Under the pieces are notes generated by a model. The model did not search any database, was not told the DNA's origin, and saw only the letters and a list, made by a program, of their open reading frames with translations. A program made the position numbers and the translations under genes. Shown in pieces: positions 19,871 to 28,116 of a stretch of 64,000 bases of DNA. How positions within the stretch are numbered: position 1 is the first letter of the stretch; every line of letters starts with the position of its first letter. This DNA comes from an uncultured Spartobacteria bacterium (lineage in GTDB: Bacteria > Verrucomicrobiota > Verrucomicrobiia > Chthoniobacterales > Chthoniobacteraceae): the NCBI GenBank assembly GCA_903882875.1, contig CAIRYQ010000122.1:24373-88372 (forward strand). The letters run 5' to 3'.

Positions 19871-20677
19871 TCAATCCGCAGGCCGCGCCTCGACTGAAAG
19901 CAGCTCCGCCATCTGCGCCGGGATCCCCGCGATCCCGGCGCGCATGAGAGATTCGCCGACGAGGATCGCATTGGCACCGCAATCGAGCACGCGCTGCGTG
20001 TCGGCGCGCGTCTTCAGCCCGCTCTCGCTCACGAGCAGCACGTCGTCCGGCACATCCTCGCTCAGTTCCTCGGTGCTCGCGACGTTCACCTCGAACGTGT
20101 GCAGGTTGCGATTGTTCACGCCGATCAGCTTTGCACCGAGATCGAGCGCACGATCCAGTTCCTCGCGCGTATGGACTTCGACAAGCACGTCCATTTGAAA
20201 ATCCGACGCGGTGTGAAAAAGCTTCTCCAGCTCGGCCTGCTCCAGCGCGGCGACGATGAGCAGGATGCAGTCCGCCCCGGTGACGCTCGCCTCGAAAATC
20301 TGCGCCTCGTGGATCATGAAATCCTTGCGCAGACACGGCAGCGCAACCGCCTCGCGGATGCGCGGGAGAAACGACAGGCTGCCTTGGAAAAATTGCTCGT
20401 CCGTGAGTACGCTGATGCAGTCCGCGCCCGCCGCCTCGTACGCCTTCGCGATTGCGACAGGATCAAAGTCCTTCGCGATCACCCCAGCGCTCGGGCTCGC
20501 TTTTTTCACCTCGGCGATCACACCGAGCGCGGCCCCGCAGTTATTGAGAGCAGCGTCGAATCCGCGGAAATCGTCGCGTAACAGCGCGGCCTTACGGAGG
20601 TGTTCGAGCCGCGGAAGCAGCTTCGCCACTTCCGCGCGCTTCACTTCGAGAATCTGCTGGAGCCGCGTGGGAATCAT
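19871..20677 (-). CDS. trpC: Indole-3-glycerol-phosphate synthase
   Basis: Closes the indole ring in tryptophan synthesis (CdRP to indole-3-glycerol phosphate). The 268-residue TIM barrel has all signatures: VIAEVKKASPSAGVI with the catalytic Lys and the phosphate-binding Ser, LRKDFMI, ADCILLIVAAL, LVEVHTREEL, IGVNNRNLHTF, SESGLKT and ILVGESLMRA. The ATG at 20677 (MIPTRLQQILEVKRAEV) matches the family N-terminus. The frame remains open to 21259 but that part overlaps the divergent GAF gene. No other trp gene is in the window. It converges with the DUF6600 gene, leaving 71 bp with no clear terminator. Confidence 0.95.
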   Translation of the reverse strand: MIPTRLQQILEVKRAEVAKLLPRLEHLRKAALLRDDFRGFDAALNNCGAALGVIAEVKKASPSAGVIAKDFDPVAIAKAYEAAGADCISVLTDEQFFQGSLSFLPRIREAVALPCLRKDFMIHEAQIFEASVTGADCILLIVAALEQAELEKLFHTASDFQMDVLVEVHTREELDRALDLGAKLIGVNNRNLHTFEVNVASTEELSEDVPDDVLLVSESGLKTRADTQRVLDCGANAILVGESLMRAGIAGIPAQMAELLSVEARPAD

Positions 20678-20773
20678 TGCGCACACATATTTCGCGGCGG
20701 CGCGCGGGTGACGAGTGGAAAGTGAGCGAGCGCGGAGTTGCCACGCACTTTTCCAGCGCCGACACTGCGCCGC

Positions 20774-21238
20774 ATGAGCACGCAAATCGAAATCCCATCC
20801 CCCGTCGCACTCGCACTGCAATCGCGCGACGCGCAGGCCGTCCTCGACGAATCCATCCGCGCATTCGGCTGCCAGGCGGGCACCGTCCACTGGAACGACA
20901 CGCAGAGCGGGATGCTGAAGCTCGCCGCGAGCCGCAACATCCCGCCGCCGATCGTGCAAATCGTCGCGACGGTGCCGATCGGCAAAGGCATCGCAGGACT
21001 CGCCGCGCAGAACCGCGAGCCCGTGTCGCTCTGCAACCTCCAGACCGACACCTCCGGCCAGGCACGCCCCGCAGCGAAGACGACAGGCATGGAAGGCTCC
21101 ATCGCAGTGCCGATGCTCGTCGCGGGCGAATTGCGCGGCGTGCTCGGCGTGGCAAAGGCCGAGGCGCACGACTGGACCGACGCGGAAAAATCGCTGCTGC
21201 TCGCCATCGCGGCGAAGCTCGGCGAGGCGCGGCCCTGA
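20774..21238 (+). CDS. GAF domain protein
   Basis: A 154-residue cytosolic protein made almost wholly of one GAF domain: FGCQAGTVHWND near residue 37, VGTVPIGKGIAGLAAQN-like strand-helix near 70-85, then GSIAVPMLVAGELRGVLGVAKAEAHDWTDAEKSLLLAIA, the usual GAF end. GAF domains bind small ligands such as cyclic nucleotides, or nitric oxide or tetrapyrroles; the Cys pattern of free-methionine-(R)-sulfoxide reductase is not evident. It is divergent from trpC by 96 bp. It has no attached output domain, so it could be a sensor subunit of an unknown partner. Confidence 0.75.
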   Translation: MSTQIEIPSPVALALQSRDAQAVLDESIRAFGCQAGTVHWNDTQSGMLKLAASRNIPPPIVQIVATVPIGKGIAGLAAQNREPVSLCNLQTDTSGQARPAAKTTGMEGSIAVPMLVAGELRGVLGVAKAEAHDWTDAEKSLLLAIAAKLGEARP

Positions 21239-21286
21239 GCGTCGTTGCAGGCGGTGCATTCACAGTGCATATTCCGCGGCAAGAAA

Positions 21287-22231
21287 ATGAAACGCCGTGA
21301 ATTCCTATTCGCCGCCGGCGCAGCGGCCGTGGCACCGATCAAGAATCCACCGGCCGCAGAGCAGCCGCCGCATTTCAAGAAACGAATCAAGCTCGGGATC
21401 TCGACATATTCGTACTGGCACTTTGAGGAGAAAAAATTCCCGATCGAGACCGTCATCGAACGCGCCGGGAATTTCGGCGTGGAGTCCGTGGACGTGCTGC
21501 ACCGGCAGATGGATCTGAAGGAAAAGGCGCCCTTCGACGCCGCCGGCCGCGCCTACTGCCGCAAGCTCAAGCGCCTCGCATTCCGCAACGGCGTGAATCT
21601 CGTGTGCCTGACGACGGAGCAGAATTTCGTCTCGCCGGATCCGAATATCCGCCAGTCACAGGTGGATCACACGCTGAAGTGCCTCGAAATCGCGGACGCA
21701 CTCGGTGCCGCCAGCATCCGCGTGAGCGCGGGACGCTGGAACACCGTGCCGGATTTTGAGGAGTTCATGAAAAAACGCGGACTCGAACCGCCGCTCGCCG
21801 GACACACGGATGACGAGGCGTTCGAGTGGGCGATTGACGGGCTCGGCAAAAGCCTCAAGCGCGCGGAAGAATTCGGCATCGTGCTCGCGGTGGAAAACCA
21901 CTGGGGCGTCGCGGCTTCACCTGCGGGCCTTCTGCGCGTGCTTGCGCCGTTCCGCTCGCAATACATCGGCGCGCTGATGGACACGGGGAATTTCCTCGAG
22001 GATCCGTACGACAAGCTGAAACAGATCGCGCCGAAGACGGTCTTTGTGCAGGCGAAGACCTACTATGGCGGCGGACTGTGGTACACGTTCGACCTCGACT
22101 ACATGCGCATCGCGCGCATCCTCGCCGACTCAGGATACAGCGGCTACGTCTCGCTCGAAATGGAAGGCAAGGAACACGCCGACACCGCAGTGCCAAAGAG
22201 CCTCGCGATTTTGCGGAAGTGTTTCGTCTGA
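21287..22231 (+). CDS. Tat-exported sugar phosphate isomerase/epimerase-like TIM barrel
   Basis: A 314-residue protein that starts with a twin-arginine signal (MKRREFLFAAGAAAVAPI), followed by a xylose-isomerase-like TIM barrel (AP endonuclease family 2 fold): KLGISTYSYWHF, GVESVDVLHRQM, NGVNLVCLTTEQNF, IRVSAGRW, GIVLAVENHWG, GALMDTGNFLEDPYD and VSLEMEGKEH, whose Glu, Asp and His residues fit a divalent metal site. Such proteins act on keto-sugars or inositol derivatives. Export by Tat would allow metal loading in the cytosol. It ends 11 bp before the convergent DUF420 gene. The substrate is unknown. Confidence 0.8.
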   Translation: MKRREFLFAAGAAAVAPIKNPPAAEQPPHFKKRIKLGISTYSYWHFEEKKFPIETVIERAGNFGVESVDVLHRQMDLKEKAPFDAAGRAYCRKLKRLAFRNGVNLVCLTTEQNFVSPDPNIRQSQVDHTLKCLEIADALGAASIRVSAGRWNTVPDFEEFMKKRGLEPPLAGHTDDEAFEWAIDGLGKSLKRAEEFGIVLAVENHWGVAASPAGLLRVLAPFRSQYIGALMDTGNFLEDPYDKLKQIAPKTVFVQAKTYYGGGLWYTFDLDYMRIARILADSGYSGYVSLEMEGKEHADTAVPKSLAILRKCFV

Positions 22232-22242
22232 CCGCGCGCGCC

Positions 22243-22674
22243 TCAGTGCGGCGCAAACCAGCGGTAGAGGAAAAAATAGACGAGCACGCCGGTGACGCTC
22301 ACGTAGAGCCAGACAGGAAACGTGATCTTCGAGAGCTTGCGGTGCTCGGCGAATCGCCCCGCGAGCGCGTGGCGCATCGTGACGATCGCGAGCGGCGGCA
22401 CGCAGATCGCGAGGATGATATGCGAAACTAGCATCGCGTAGTAGATCGTGCGCCACGCCCCTGCCCCGCCGAACGGCGTGTGGACGCCATGCACGAGGAT
22501 CTTGTGCGCGACGTAGCTGACGAGGAAAACACACGACACGACGAATGCCGCGCCCATCAGCAGGCCGTGCGCTTGTTTTGCCTCGCGCTTGATGGCGACG
22601 ATGCCCGCGCACAAAAGCACGGTCGCGGTGGCATTGAGGGCGGCGTTGATCGGAGGCAGGTCGGCGGCGGTCAT
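22243..22674 (-). CDS. DUF420 membrane protein (CtaM-like, oxidase assembly)
   Basis: A 143-residue protein with four predicted membrane helices: NATATVLLCAGIVAIK, GLLMGAAFVVSCVFLVSYVAH, IYYAMLVSHIILAICVPPLAIV and FPVWLYVSVTGVLVYFFLY. Conserved His residues (AHKILVHGVH and SHIILAI) mark DUF420. The family includes CtaM, needed for heme-A oxidases in Bacillus and Staphylococcus. It is the last gene of the long respiratory cluster, and its start overlaps the SCO stop by 4 bp (ATGA), so an assembly role for the aa3 oxidase is likely. Confidence 0.85.
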   Translation of the reverse strand: MTAADLPPINAALNATATVLLCAGIVAIKREAKQAHGLLMGAAFVVSCVFLVSYVAHKILVHGVHTPFGGAGAWRTIYYAMLVSHIILAICVPPLAIVTMRHALAGRFAEHRKLSKITFPVWLYVSVTGVLVYFFLYRWFAPH

Positions 22675-23297
22675 GGTTCGTTGATGAGGCGTTTGATGTC
22701 GGCAAGCAGGCGATCCTTTTCGCCGCTATCCTCGCCGACACCGTCGTAGTAGCCGCGGATCCAGCCCTTGCGATCCACGAGGATGAGCTTCGTGCTGTGG
22801 ATGAATTTTTCCTTCACGTCCACGCCCCCGGCATCCGCAAGCGCAAGCTTGAATCCCTTGATGCTCAGATCGAAAATTGCGGCACGCGCACCGGTGAGAA
22901 ATGCCCAGCGCGAATCCGTGCCGAGACCCGCGGCATATTTCGTCATCACCTCCGGCGTGTCGGTCTCGGAATCCGTGCTGATCGAGACGAAACGGACATT
23001 GTCATCCTTGCCGAACGCCGCGTGGATTTCCTTCATGCGCCTGCTGAGCATGAGGCAGGTGCCGGGACACGAGGTGAAAAAGAAATCCGCGACCCACACT
23101 TTGCCGCGCAGCGATGCGGAATCGAACGGCTGCCCACTGCGCTCCGTGAGTGTGAACTGCGGGAGTTCGAACATCTTGTTCAGCGGCTGCGACGGACGCT
23201 CGCAACCGGCGAGGCAAAGAAGACAGACAACGAACATCCAACTTCCAAACAACCTGCCGACACGCGGCGCGTGCCATTCAACGTTGGAGGTTTTCAT
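22671..23297 (-). CDS. SCO1/SenC-type copper chaperone lipoprotein
   Basis: A 208-residue thioredoxin-fold protein that delivers copper to the CuA site of oxidase subunit II, outside the cytoplasmic membrane. A signal with lipobox (FVVCLLCLAGC) anchors it near residue 30. The copper site is complete: SCPGTC (CxxxC) near residue 79 and the distal His in KFIHSTKLILVD near 165. The start ATG at 23297 shares one base with the ctaB stop. The neighbours ctaB, ctaA and coxB support the role. Some SCO proteins act mainly as thiol reductants. Confidence 0.93.
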   Translation of the reverse strand: MKTSNVEWHAPRVGRLFGSWMFVVCLLCLAGCERPSQPLNKMFELPQFTLTERSGQPFDSASLRGKVWVADFFFTSCPGTCLMLSRRMKEIHAAFGKDDNVRFVSISTDSETDTPEVMTKYAAGLGTDSRWAFLTGARAAIFDLSIKGFKLALADAGGVDVKEKFIHSTKLILVDRKGWIRGYYDGVGEDSGEKDRLLADIKRLINEP

Positions 23298-24190
23298 CAC
23301 GCTTTTGTCAAAATCATCAGCCCGAGGATGAGCGGAAGGTAGATGATGCTCGCGAAAAAAAGACGCCGCGCGACGGGGCGCGAGCGGTCGGCGAAAAAAT
23401 TCAGCGCGGCGAGGAAGAACACGGAATTGATCAGCAGCGCGCCGCCGAGGTAGGTGCCGTCGGCCTCGCCGGAATTGAACGGCACGAGCGTGGCGGCGGT
23501 GAGCAGCAGCGTGAAAATGAAACTCGTCAGCGCGGTCGCGAAGCCGGTCTGGTCGTCGCTTTTCAACATGACGAGTCCCGCACCGCGGTACTGGTCGCGG
23601 TGCATCCATGCGATCGCAAGGAAGTGAGGCATCTGCCAGGTGAACAAAATCGCGAAGAGCACCCACGCGCCGAGCGTGAGGTGAGGATTTGCGGCCGCCC
23701 ATCCGACGACGGGCGGGATCGCGCCGCTCACCGCTCCGACGAGCGTACACCACGCGGTGCGGCGCTTCAGCGGCGTGTAGAGCAGCACGTAGATCACGAT
23801 CGTGCTCGCGGCGAGCGCGGCGCTGAGAAAATTCACGGCAAGCGCGAGCCATGCAGTTCCCGCAGTGCCGAGGGCGACGGCGATCCAGAATGCGGCGCTC
23901 TTTTTCATGCGCCCTGCGACGATGGGACGATCGGAAGTGCGCGCCATGAGCGCGTCCACTTTCACTTCCCAAAGCTGGTTGAACGCCGCGGCGCTCGCGG
24001 CGCAGAGCGCGGTGCCAAGCATCGCCTGAATGAGGCGCAGCCACTGCACCGGGCCGTCGGTTCCCATCCAGTAGCCGACAAAAGTCGTGATGAGCACGAG
24101 GAGGTTCAGCCGCGCCTTCGTGAGATCGAGCAAATCGGCGAGAATGCCGGGCTCGGCATTCGCGTGCGGAATGGCGGCGACTTCGCTCAT
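23297..24190 (-). CDS. ctaB: Protoheme IX farnesyltransferase (heme O synthase)
   Basis: Transfers a farnesyl group to heme B to make heme O, the precursor of heme A. The 297-residue UbiA-family protein has about eight or nine membrane helices. Diagnostic motifs are DLTKARLNLLVLITTFVGYW, AAAFNQLWEVKVDALMARTSDRP (the N-x3-D-x3-D-type first Asp region), LLYTPLKRRT, GAIPPVVGW and FTWQMPHFLAIAWMHRDQY with the second Asp region. It overlaps ctaA by 4 bp and lies inside the oxidase operon, which fits co-synthesis of heme A with the enzyme. Confidence 0.95.
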   Translation of the reverse strand: MSEVAAIPHANAEPGILADLLDLTKARLNLLVLITTFVGYWMGTDGPVQWLRLIQAMLGTALCAASAAAFNQLWEVKVDALMARTSDRPIVAGRMKKSAAFWIAVALGTAGTAWLALAVNFLSAALAASTIVIYVLLYTPLKRRTAWCTLVGAVSGAIPPVVGWAAANPHLTLGAWVLFAILFTWQMPHFLAIAWMHRDQYRGAGLVMLKSDDQTGFATALTSFIFTLLLTAATLVPFNSGEADGTYLGGALLINSVFFLAALNFFADRSRPVARRLFFASIIYLPLILGLMILTKA

Positions 24191-25278
24191 GCGGTGGCGC
24201 GCAGACGTCCGGCGCGGGCAAAATAAAGCGCGGCGGTCGCACAGAATGCGGCTCCGACGACGACGTGCGTGTTGGTGATGTGCGGCTGCCGCGTTTTCCA
24301 AATGACCATGACGCCGAGCGTGAACTGCAAAGTGACAAGTGCAAGCAGCGCCCATCCGACGCGCGTGAGACGAGGAAATCCGGCGGCGCGCTGCGCGGTG
24401 CCGATCGCCATGCCGATGACGTGGCCTGCGATCAAGATCGGAAGGATGCGCGTGTGGATGAAATGAATCGCAACGACGTGGTTCCATCCGACGGGCAATA
24501 TGCCGCCCGGTTGCGCCAGGGGCCATGTGGGGATGAGCAAGCCGATGCCCTTGTGCCGCAGATACGCCGCGCACGCGAGCTGTACAAAATAGAGACCGAG
24601 CAGCGCGACGGCCATGCGACGGAATTTGTCGGCCTTCTCGTGCGACTGCACGCCGAGTTCCGTCCACACGGGCGAGAGGCGCGCGGCGAGGACGACGACG
24701 AGGACGAGGAATGCCTGCGCGGTTATGGCGTGAAAGACGCGGAAGATGATTGCCGATTCCGGCGAGACGTGTGCCTCGATGAGCACGCGCAATCCGCCGA
24801 GCATCGCTTGGATTGTGACGAGCCACGCGGCGGCAAGCGCGAGCTTCTGTTCCGTGCTGCGCGGGCCTTTGTGCCGCGCGAGGAGCACGGCGGAAAATAC
24901 GAGCGCGTTGGTCGTCATGCCGATGACGCTCGCAATCGCGCCAGTAGCACCACATTTCCAAGCGATGAATCCGGCAACCGCGCCACACACGGGACCGATG
25001 GCAAGCGCGATCCAGTTTTTCCACAAAGCGCAGCAGAGGATGGCGGTGGTGATGGCAGTAAGCGTGGCGATGAGGCGGTGCGAGTGTTCGAGCGCCTTGA
25101 GCATGTTCTGCGTCCAGCCGGGCGGGTTCACGGAGCCGTCGCTGAGCGGCCATGTCTGGAAGGCCATGCCAGCGCCGCTCGTGGTGACCATACCGCCGAC
25201 GAGAATGAGGGCGAACGTGAGCACGACGTAGGACTTCGCGAGCGGTGAGAGCCAAGTTGGTTGCGGCGCAGTAGGCAC
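24187..25278 (-). CDS. ctaA: Heme A synthase
   Basis: Oxidises the C8 methyl of heme O to a formyl group, giving heme A. The 363-residue protein has about eight membrane helices in two pseudo-repeats. The four expected His are present: LEHSHRLIA and FRVFHAITA in the first half, IHFIHTRILPI and NTHVVVGAA in the second, and TSGAGMAFQTWPL and IPTWPLAQPGG are the family's Trp-Pro loops. The absence of the Bacillus-type CxxxxxxxC pair in the first loop fits the type I (proteobacterial-like) form. A 146-bp gap to coxB upstream holds a repeat word (25397-25420). Confidence 0.93.
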   Translation of the reverse strand: MPTAPQPTWLSPLAKSYVVLTFALILVGGMVTTSGAGMAFQTWPLSDGSVNPPGWTQNMLKALEHSHRLIATLTAITTAILCCALWKNWIALAIGPVCGAVAGFIAWKCGATGAIASVIGMTTNALVFSAVLLARHKGPRSTEQKLALAAAWLVTIQAMLGGLRVLIEAHVSPESAIIFRVFHAITAQAFLVLVVVLAARLSPVWTELGVQSHEKADKFRRMAVALLGLYFVQLACAAYLRHKGIGLLIPTWPLAQPGGILPVGWNHVVAIHFIHTRILPILIAGHVIGMAIGTAQRAAGFPRLTRVGWALLALVTLQFTLGVMVIWKTRQPHITNTHVVVGAAFCATAALYFARAGRLRATA

Positions 25279-25396
25279 GGGTGCGGATCAGTTGCGCGAA
25301 AGGATGCCGGTTTGCCGTTGGACTCTGATCGTCCAAAGGATGCGATCGCGAATTCGGTTGGCTGCTGGTTTTGTGAGGATCGGGTGCAAGAATTTG

Positions 25397-25420
25397 CCCG
25401 CCTCCTGCCGTCGGCGGCTA
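25397..25420. repeat. 24-bp repeat word shared with uvrA
   Basis: The word beginning CCCGCCTCCTGCCGTCGGCG lies in the coxB-ctaA gap and matches 23 of 24 bases at 5998-6021 inside uvrA, same orientation. The rest of the 146-bp gap (25279-25424) shows no gene. Confidence 0.6.
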
Positions 25421-25424
25421 TGGA

Positions 25425-26330
25425 TCAATGCTCCTTTTTCTCGCCGTGGCCGGAACCGTGTTCGGAGCCATGCTCGGCGGCTTTCTTGGCGAGTTCGGCC
25501 TTGTCGGCTTCGGCCTGCTTTTCGATCTCGCCCTTCTGCTTTTGCAGGTACCGCTGCGTGGCTTCGAGCTGCTCTTTGTACCACACGTCGAAATCCTTCT
25601 GCTCCTCGACGATGTATTTCGCGGCCATGCCCGAATGTCCGGCTCCGCAGAGCTGCGCGCAGATGATCTGCCATTCGCCGGTGGAAACGGGACGGAACCA
25701 CTGCGGCGCTTCGGTGCCAGGGATAGCGTCCTGCTGGATTCGCATCTGGTGCAGAGCGAAGCCGTGGATGACGTCCTTGGAACTCACGCGGGTCACGGTG
25801 GCCTTGTGGTTCACGAGGTGCATCGTGCCGGTGGCGACGACGTCGTCGGCACCATCAGGATCAGTCGGGTCGAGGCCGAGGACGTTCGAGCCGGTGATGA
25901 AGCGGATGTGCTGGCGTCCGAATTTTCCATCCGGCCCGGCGTAGTGGAAATTCCAGCCGAACTGGTAGCCGATCGCGCGGATTTTCAGCGCGCCGTCCTT
26001 TTCATTGTCGGGAATTTCGTTCACGCGCTTGCCCCACAGCGGGAGTGCGAAGCCGAGAAGAATGACGGCTTCGATGATGACGACACCAACCTCCAAGTGC
26101 GTGGAGAGGTGGGTGCGGACTCCGTGGTAGTCGGCCTTCGGATGGCGGGACTTGCGGAAACGAAAGACGCTGACGAGGAAAAAGGAGCCCCAGCCCACAA
26201 ACAGCGCGAGCATGAACCAGTGGCAGAAGTTCAGCATGTGATCGATCTCCTTGCCGTGCTCCGAGTGGTTCGGGAGCATGCCCATGAGTTTGTTCAGATC
26301 AAAATAGTCGGAGAGTGCGGCGAGTGTCAT
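25425..26330 (-). CDS. coxB: Cytochrome c oxidase subunit II (CuA)
   Basis: Accepts electrons from cytochrome c at the dinuclear CuA centre. The 301-residue protein has two N-terminal membrane helices (about 30-50 and 75-100) and a cupredoxin domain with a complete CuA site: VIHGFALHQMRIQQDAIPG gives the first His, and CAQLCGAGHSGMAAKY gives two Cys, His and Met (Gln replaces the usual Glu between the Cys, which binds by its backbone). RAIGYQFGWNFHY is the aromatic electron-entry region. It has no fused cytochrome c, so this is aa3 not caa3 type. The C-terminus is a charged, His-rich tail. The ATG at 26330 (MTLAALSDYF) fits the overlap with the upstream gene. Confidence 0.94.
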   Translation of the reverse strand: MTLAALSDYFDLNKLMGMLPNHSEHGKEIDHMLNFCHWFMLALFVGWGSFFLVSVFRFRKSRHPKADYHGVRTHLSTHLEVGVVIIEAVILLGFALPLWGKRVNEIPDNEKDGALKIRAIGYQFGWNFHYAGPDGKFGRQHIRFITGSNVLGLDPTDPDGADDVVATGTMHLVNHKATVTRVSSKDVIHGFALHQMRIQQDAIPGTEAPQWFRPVSTGEWQIICAQLCGAGHSGMAAKYIVEEQKDFDVWYKEQLEATQRYLQKQKGEIEKQAEADKAELAKKAAEHGSEHGSGHGEKKEH

Positions 26331-26331
26331 T

Positions 26332-26601
26332 TCAGCATTCTTCTGGTTCGGCATTGAGATTCTCAACGAGCTGGACATCCGGAGGGATCGGCCGGTTCGC
26401 GCGACGCCAGAGGTAAAACATGGTCGCCGCGGTCGCGATGAAGATGAAGCCGACCAGCGAGAGGAGCATCCACAGCGTCGCGTCGGATGCGACCGCGAGC
26501 GCGGAATTCGGATCGCCCATGCATACGGCACAGGCGGAAGCGTTTTGCTGCATCACGGCGGACGCGGCCAGCAGTGTGACGGCTGAAGTCGTGCGCTTCA
26601 T
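26332..26601 (-). CDS. Small membrane protein with CxxC motif, function unknown
   Basis: An 89-residue protein in the oxidase operon between coxD and coxB. A signal-like start (MKRTTSAVTLLAASAVM) is followed by ASACAVCMGDPNS, a CxxC that would face the periplasm, then one membrane helix (LWMLLSLVGFIFIATAATMFYLW) and a short acidic tail. Its stop lies one base from the coxB start and its start overlaps the next gene by 4 bp, so translation is coupled. The Cys pair next to the CuA subunit suggests copper delivery or thiol control, but this is a guess. I do not recognise the family. Confidence 0.7.
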   Translation of the reverse strand: MKRTTSAVTLLAASAVMQQNASACAVCMGDPNSALAVASDATLWMLLSLVGFIFIATAATMFYLWRRANRPIPPDVQLVENLNAEPEEC

Positions 26602-26783
26602 AGGATCAGCTTGCGCGTCTTCCACAGGAACCATGCGCCATAGACCGGCAGCAGCGCGGCGGCCGAGGCGAATATCCAAGTGCATGTCTTCGCGACCCCA
26701 TTCACAGAACACCACCACGCCACGCCCGCACAGAGGAGCGTGCTCAGGATGATGAAGCAGATGTGGAAGATTTTGAGCGACAT
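26598..26783 (-). CDS. Tiny two-helix membrane protein, function unknown
   Basis: A 61-residue protein with two predicted membrane helices (about 4-23, IFHICFIILSTLLCAGVAWW, and 30-52, TCTWIFASAAALLPVYGAW) and a basic C-terminus (WKTRKLIL). It overlaps the genes on both sides: its ATG shares a base with the coxD stop and its end overlaps the next start by 4 bp. The tight packing makes it a real gene and a probable small subunit or assembly factor of the aa3 oxidase. No family recognised. Confidence 0.65.
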   Translation of the reverse strand: MSLKIFHICFIILSTLLCAGVAWWCSVNGVAKTCTWIFASAAALLPVYGAWFLWKTRKLIL

Positions 26784-27193
26784 CAGTGGTGCGTGTGTCC
26801 CGTCGTCATGATGGGATTGAAATACGCGAGAAGGCAGAGGACGAATAGCCCGAGGCAGAAAAAAAATGTGAACAGGAGTGGAATCCAGATGCTGCGTTTC
26901 TCGGACTTCAAGTGCATGAACCACGCGCCGACGAGACACACCTTGAAAGTGGCCACGGCGAGGCCGATTTTCATGTTCATGCCGTGGCTTCCGAAAATGT
27001 GATCGAAGTCCACATACGACAGGCCGACGGTGACGACGGTGAAGACAAAGAGGGCGACGCCGACGATGAGATACGGGCGGACGTGGTGCAGATAGCTGCC
27101 ATGACCGTGCGCATCGGAGCCGTGCGAATGGGCCTCTGCCGCGTGGACGTGGCCGTCTTTGGATTCGGGTGCGTGGGTGTGCTGTTCAGCCAT
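26783..27193 (-). CDS. coxD: Cytochrome c oxidase subunit IV (small subunit)
   Basis: A 136-residue membrane protein. The first 38 residues are His-rich (HVHAAEAHSHGSDAHGHGSY), then three helices follow: LIVGVALFVFTVVTVGLSYV, GLAVATFKVCLVGAWFMHLK and IPLLFTFFFCLGLFVLCLLAYF. The middle motif ATFKVCLVGAWFMHLK is typical of the COX4/caa3-type subunit IV family. It lies 2 bp after coxC, as in other oxidase operons. The His stretch might bind metal; similar His-rich N-termini occur in CoxA and CoxB here. Confidence 0.88.
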   Translation of the reverse strand: MAEQHTHAPESKDGHVHAAEAHSHGSDAHGHGSYLHHVRPYLIVGVALFVFTVVTVGLSYVDFDHIFGSHGMNMKIGLAVATFKVCLVGAWFMHLKSEKRSIWIPLLFTFFFCLGLFVLCLLAYFNPIMTTGHTHH

Positions 27194-27195
27194 TT

Positions 27196-28095
27196 TTACA
27201 GGAGATAGAAAATCGGGAACACGAAGATCCAGATGAGATCCACAAGATGCCAGAACAGGCCGGCTACCTCGATGCGGTTGCAAAGCTGCTCGGGATTCGT
27301 CTTGTAGAGCTTCGAGCCGGGCCCCCAGAAGAAGATGAACACGATCACGCCGCCGAGCACATGCAGTCCGTGCAGGCCAGTGATCATGAAATAGCACGCG
27401 AGGTAGGTGTTCAGCCTCGGGTAGAACGGGCCGAAGCCGTTCACGAGATCTTTTTTGTCGAGCACGACCTCGTGGCCCTCGTGGAGGTGAACCATGTCGC
27501 GCGGGATGAAATGTGCGCGGTCATTTTCCGCGGATTTCGGCGTGTGGTTCTCATCGTCAATCGCAGCGAGGACGATCTTGTCCATGCTTGGATCCTTCAC
27601 ATCGCTCCATGCCTTCGGATGGCCGCTGATGAAAAGACGCGGTGCCTGTCCGCGGGCGAGGCGTCCGTCTTCTCCTTCGTTGCCGAGATATTCCTCGTAC
27701 TTCTCGGCAGCTTCCTTTTTGATGTAGGCACCGAAGTGATTGAACTTGTTCGGCCACTCGTAGCTGAGCTTGATGATGAGGAACAGGAGGCCGCAAACCC
27801 ATGTGAGGAACAGCCACCATTTGTATGCCTTGAAATTGCGCATCTTCAGCGCCTCCCACGAGAGGATGACGGTGACGGACGAGAAGATGAGGACAAACGT
27901 GTTGAACGTGCCGACGGGGACATTCAGCCAGCCGTGCGGCCACATCCAAGGCTCCGCGCCGAGGCGCATGAAGATGTAGCCGGCGAAAAGTCCGCCGAAA
28001 AGCATCACTTCGGATGCGATGAACAGCCAGATGCCGAGCTTGGGATTTGCAAGGCCCGTATCGGGACGTGGCCGAACTGTGTATGGGATTTCCAT
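27196..28095 (-). CDS. coxC: Cytochrome c oxidase subunit III
   Basis: A 299-residue membrane subunit that stabilises subunit I. N-terminal helix motif KLGIWLFIASEVMLFGGLFAGY and C-terminal LNTYLACYFMITGLHGLHVLGG and VAGLFWHLVDLIWIFVFPIFYLL are diagnostic, with the conserved Glu and His. A hydrophilic insert of about 90 charged residues (roughly 120-215) sits between the membrane segments, which makes it longer than the usual 190-260 residues. It is 21 bp from coxA and 2 bp from coxD, co-translated. Confidence 0.93.
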   Translation of the reverse strand: MEIPYTVRPRPDTGLANPKLGIWLFIASEVMLFGGLFAGYIFMRLGAEPWMWPHGWLNVPVGTFNTFVLIFSSVTVILSWEALKMRNFKAYKWWLFLTWVCGLLFLIIKLSYEWPNKFNHFGAYIKKEAAEKYEEYLGNEGEDGRLARGQAPRLFISGHPKAWSDVKDPSMDKIVLAAIDDENHTPKSAENDRAHFIPRDMVHLHEGHEVVLDKKDLVNGFGPFYPRLNTYLACYFMITGLHGLHVLGGVIVFIFFWGPGSKLYKTNPEQLCNRIEVAGLFWHLVDLIWIFVFPIFYLL

Positions 28096-28116
28096 GTGTC
28101 GCGAAATATCTGCAGC

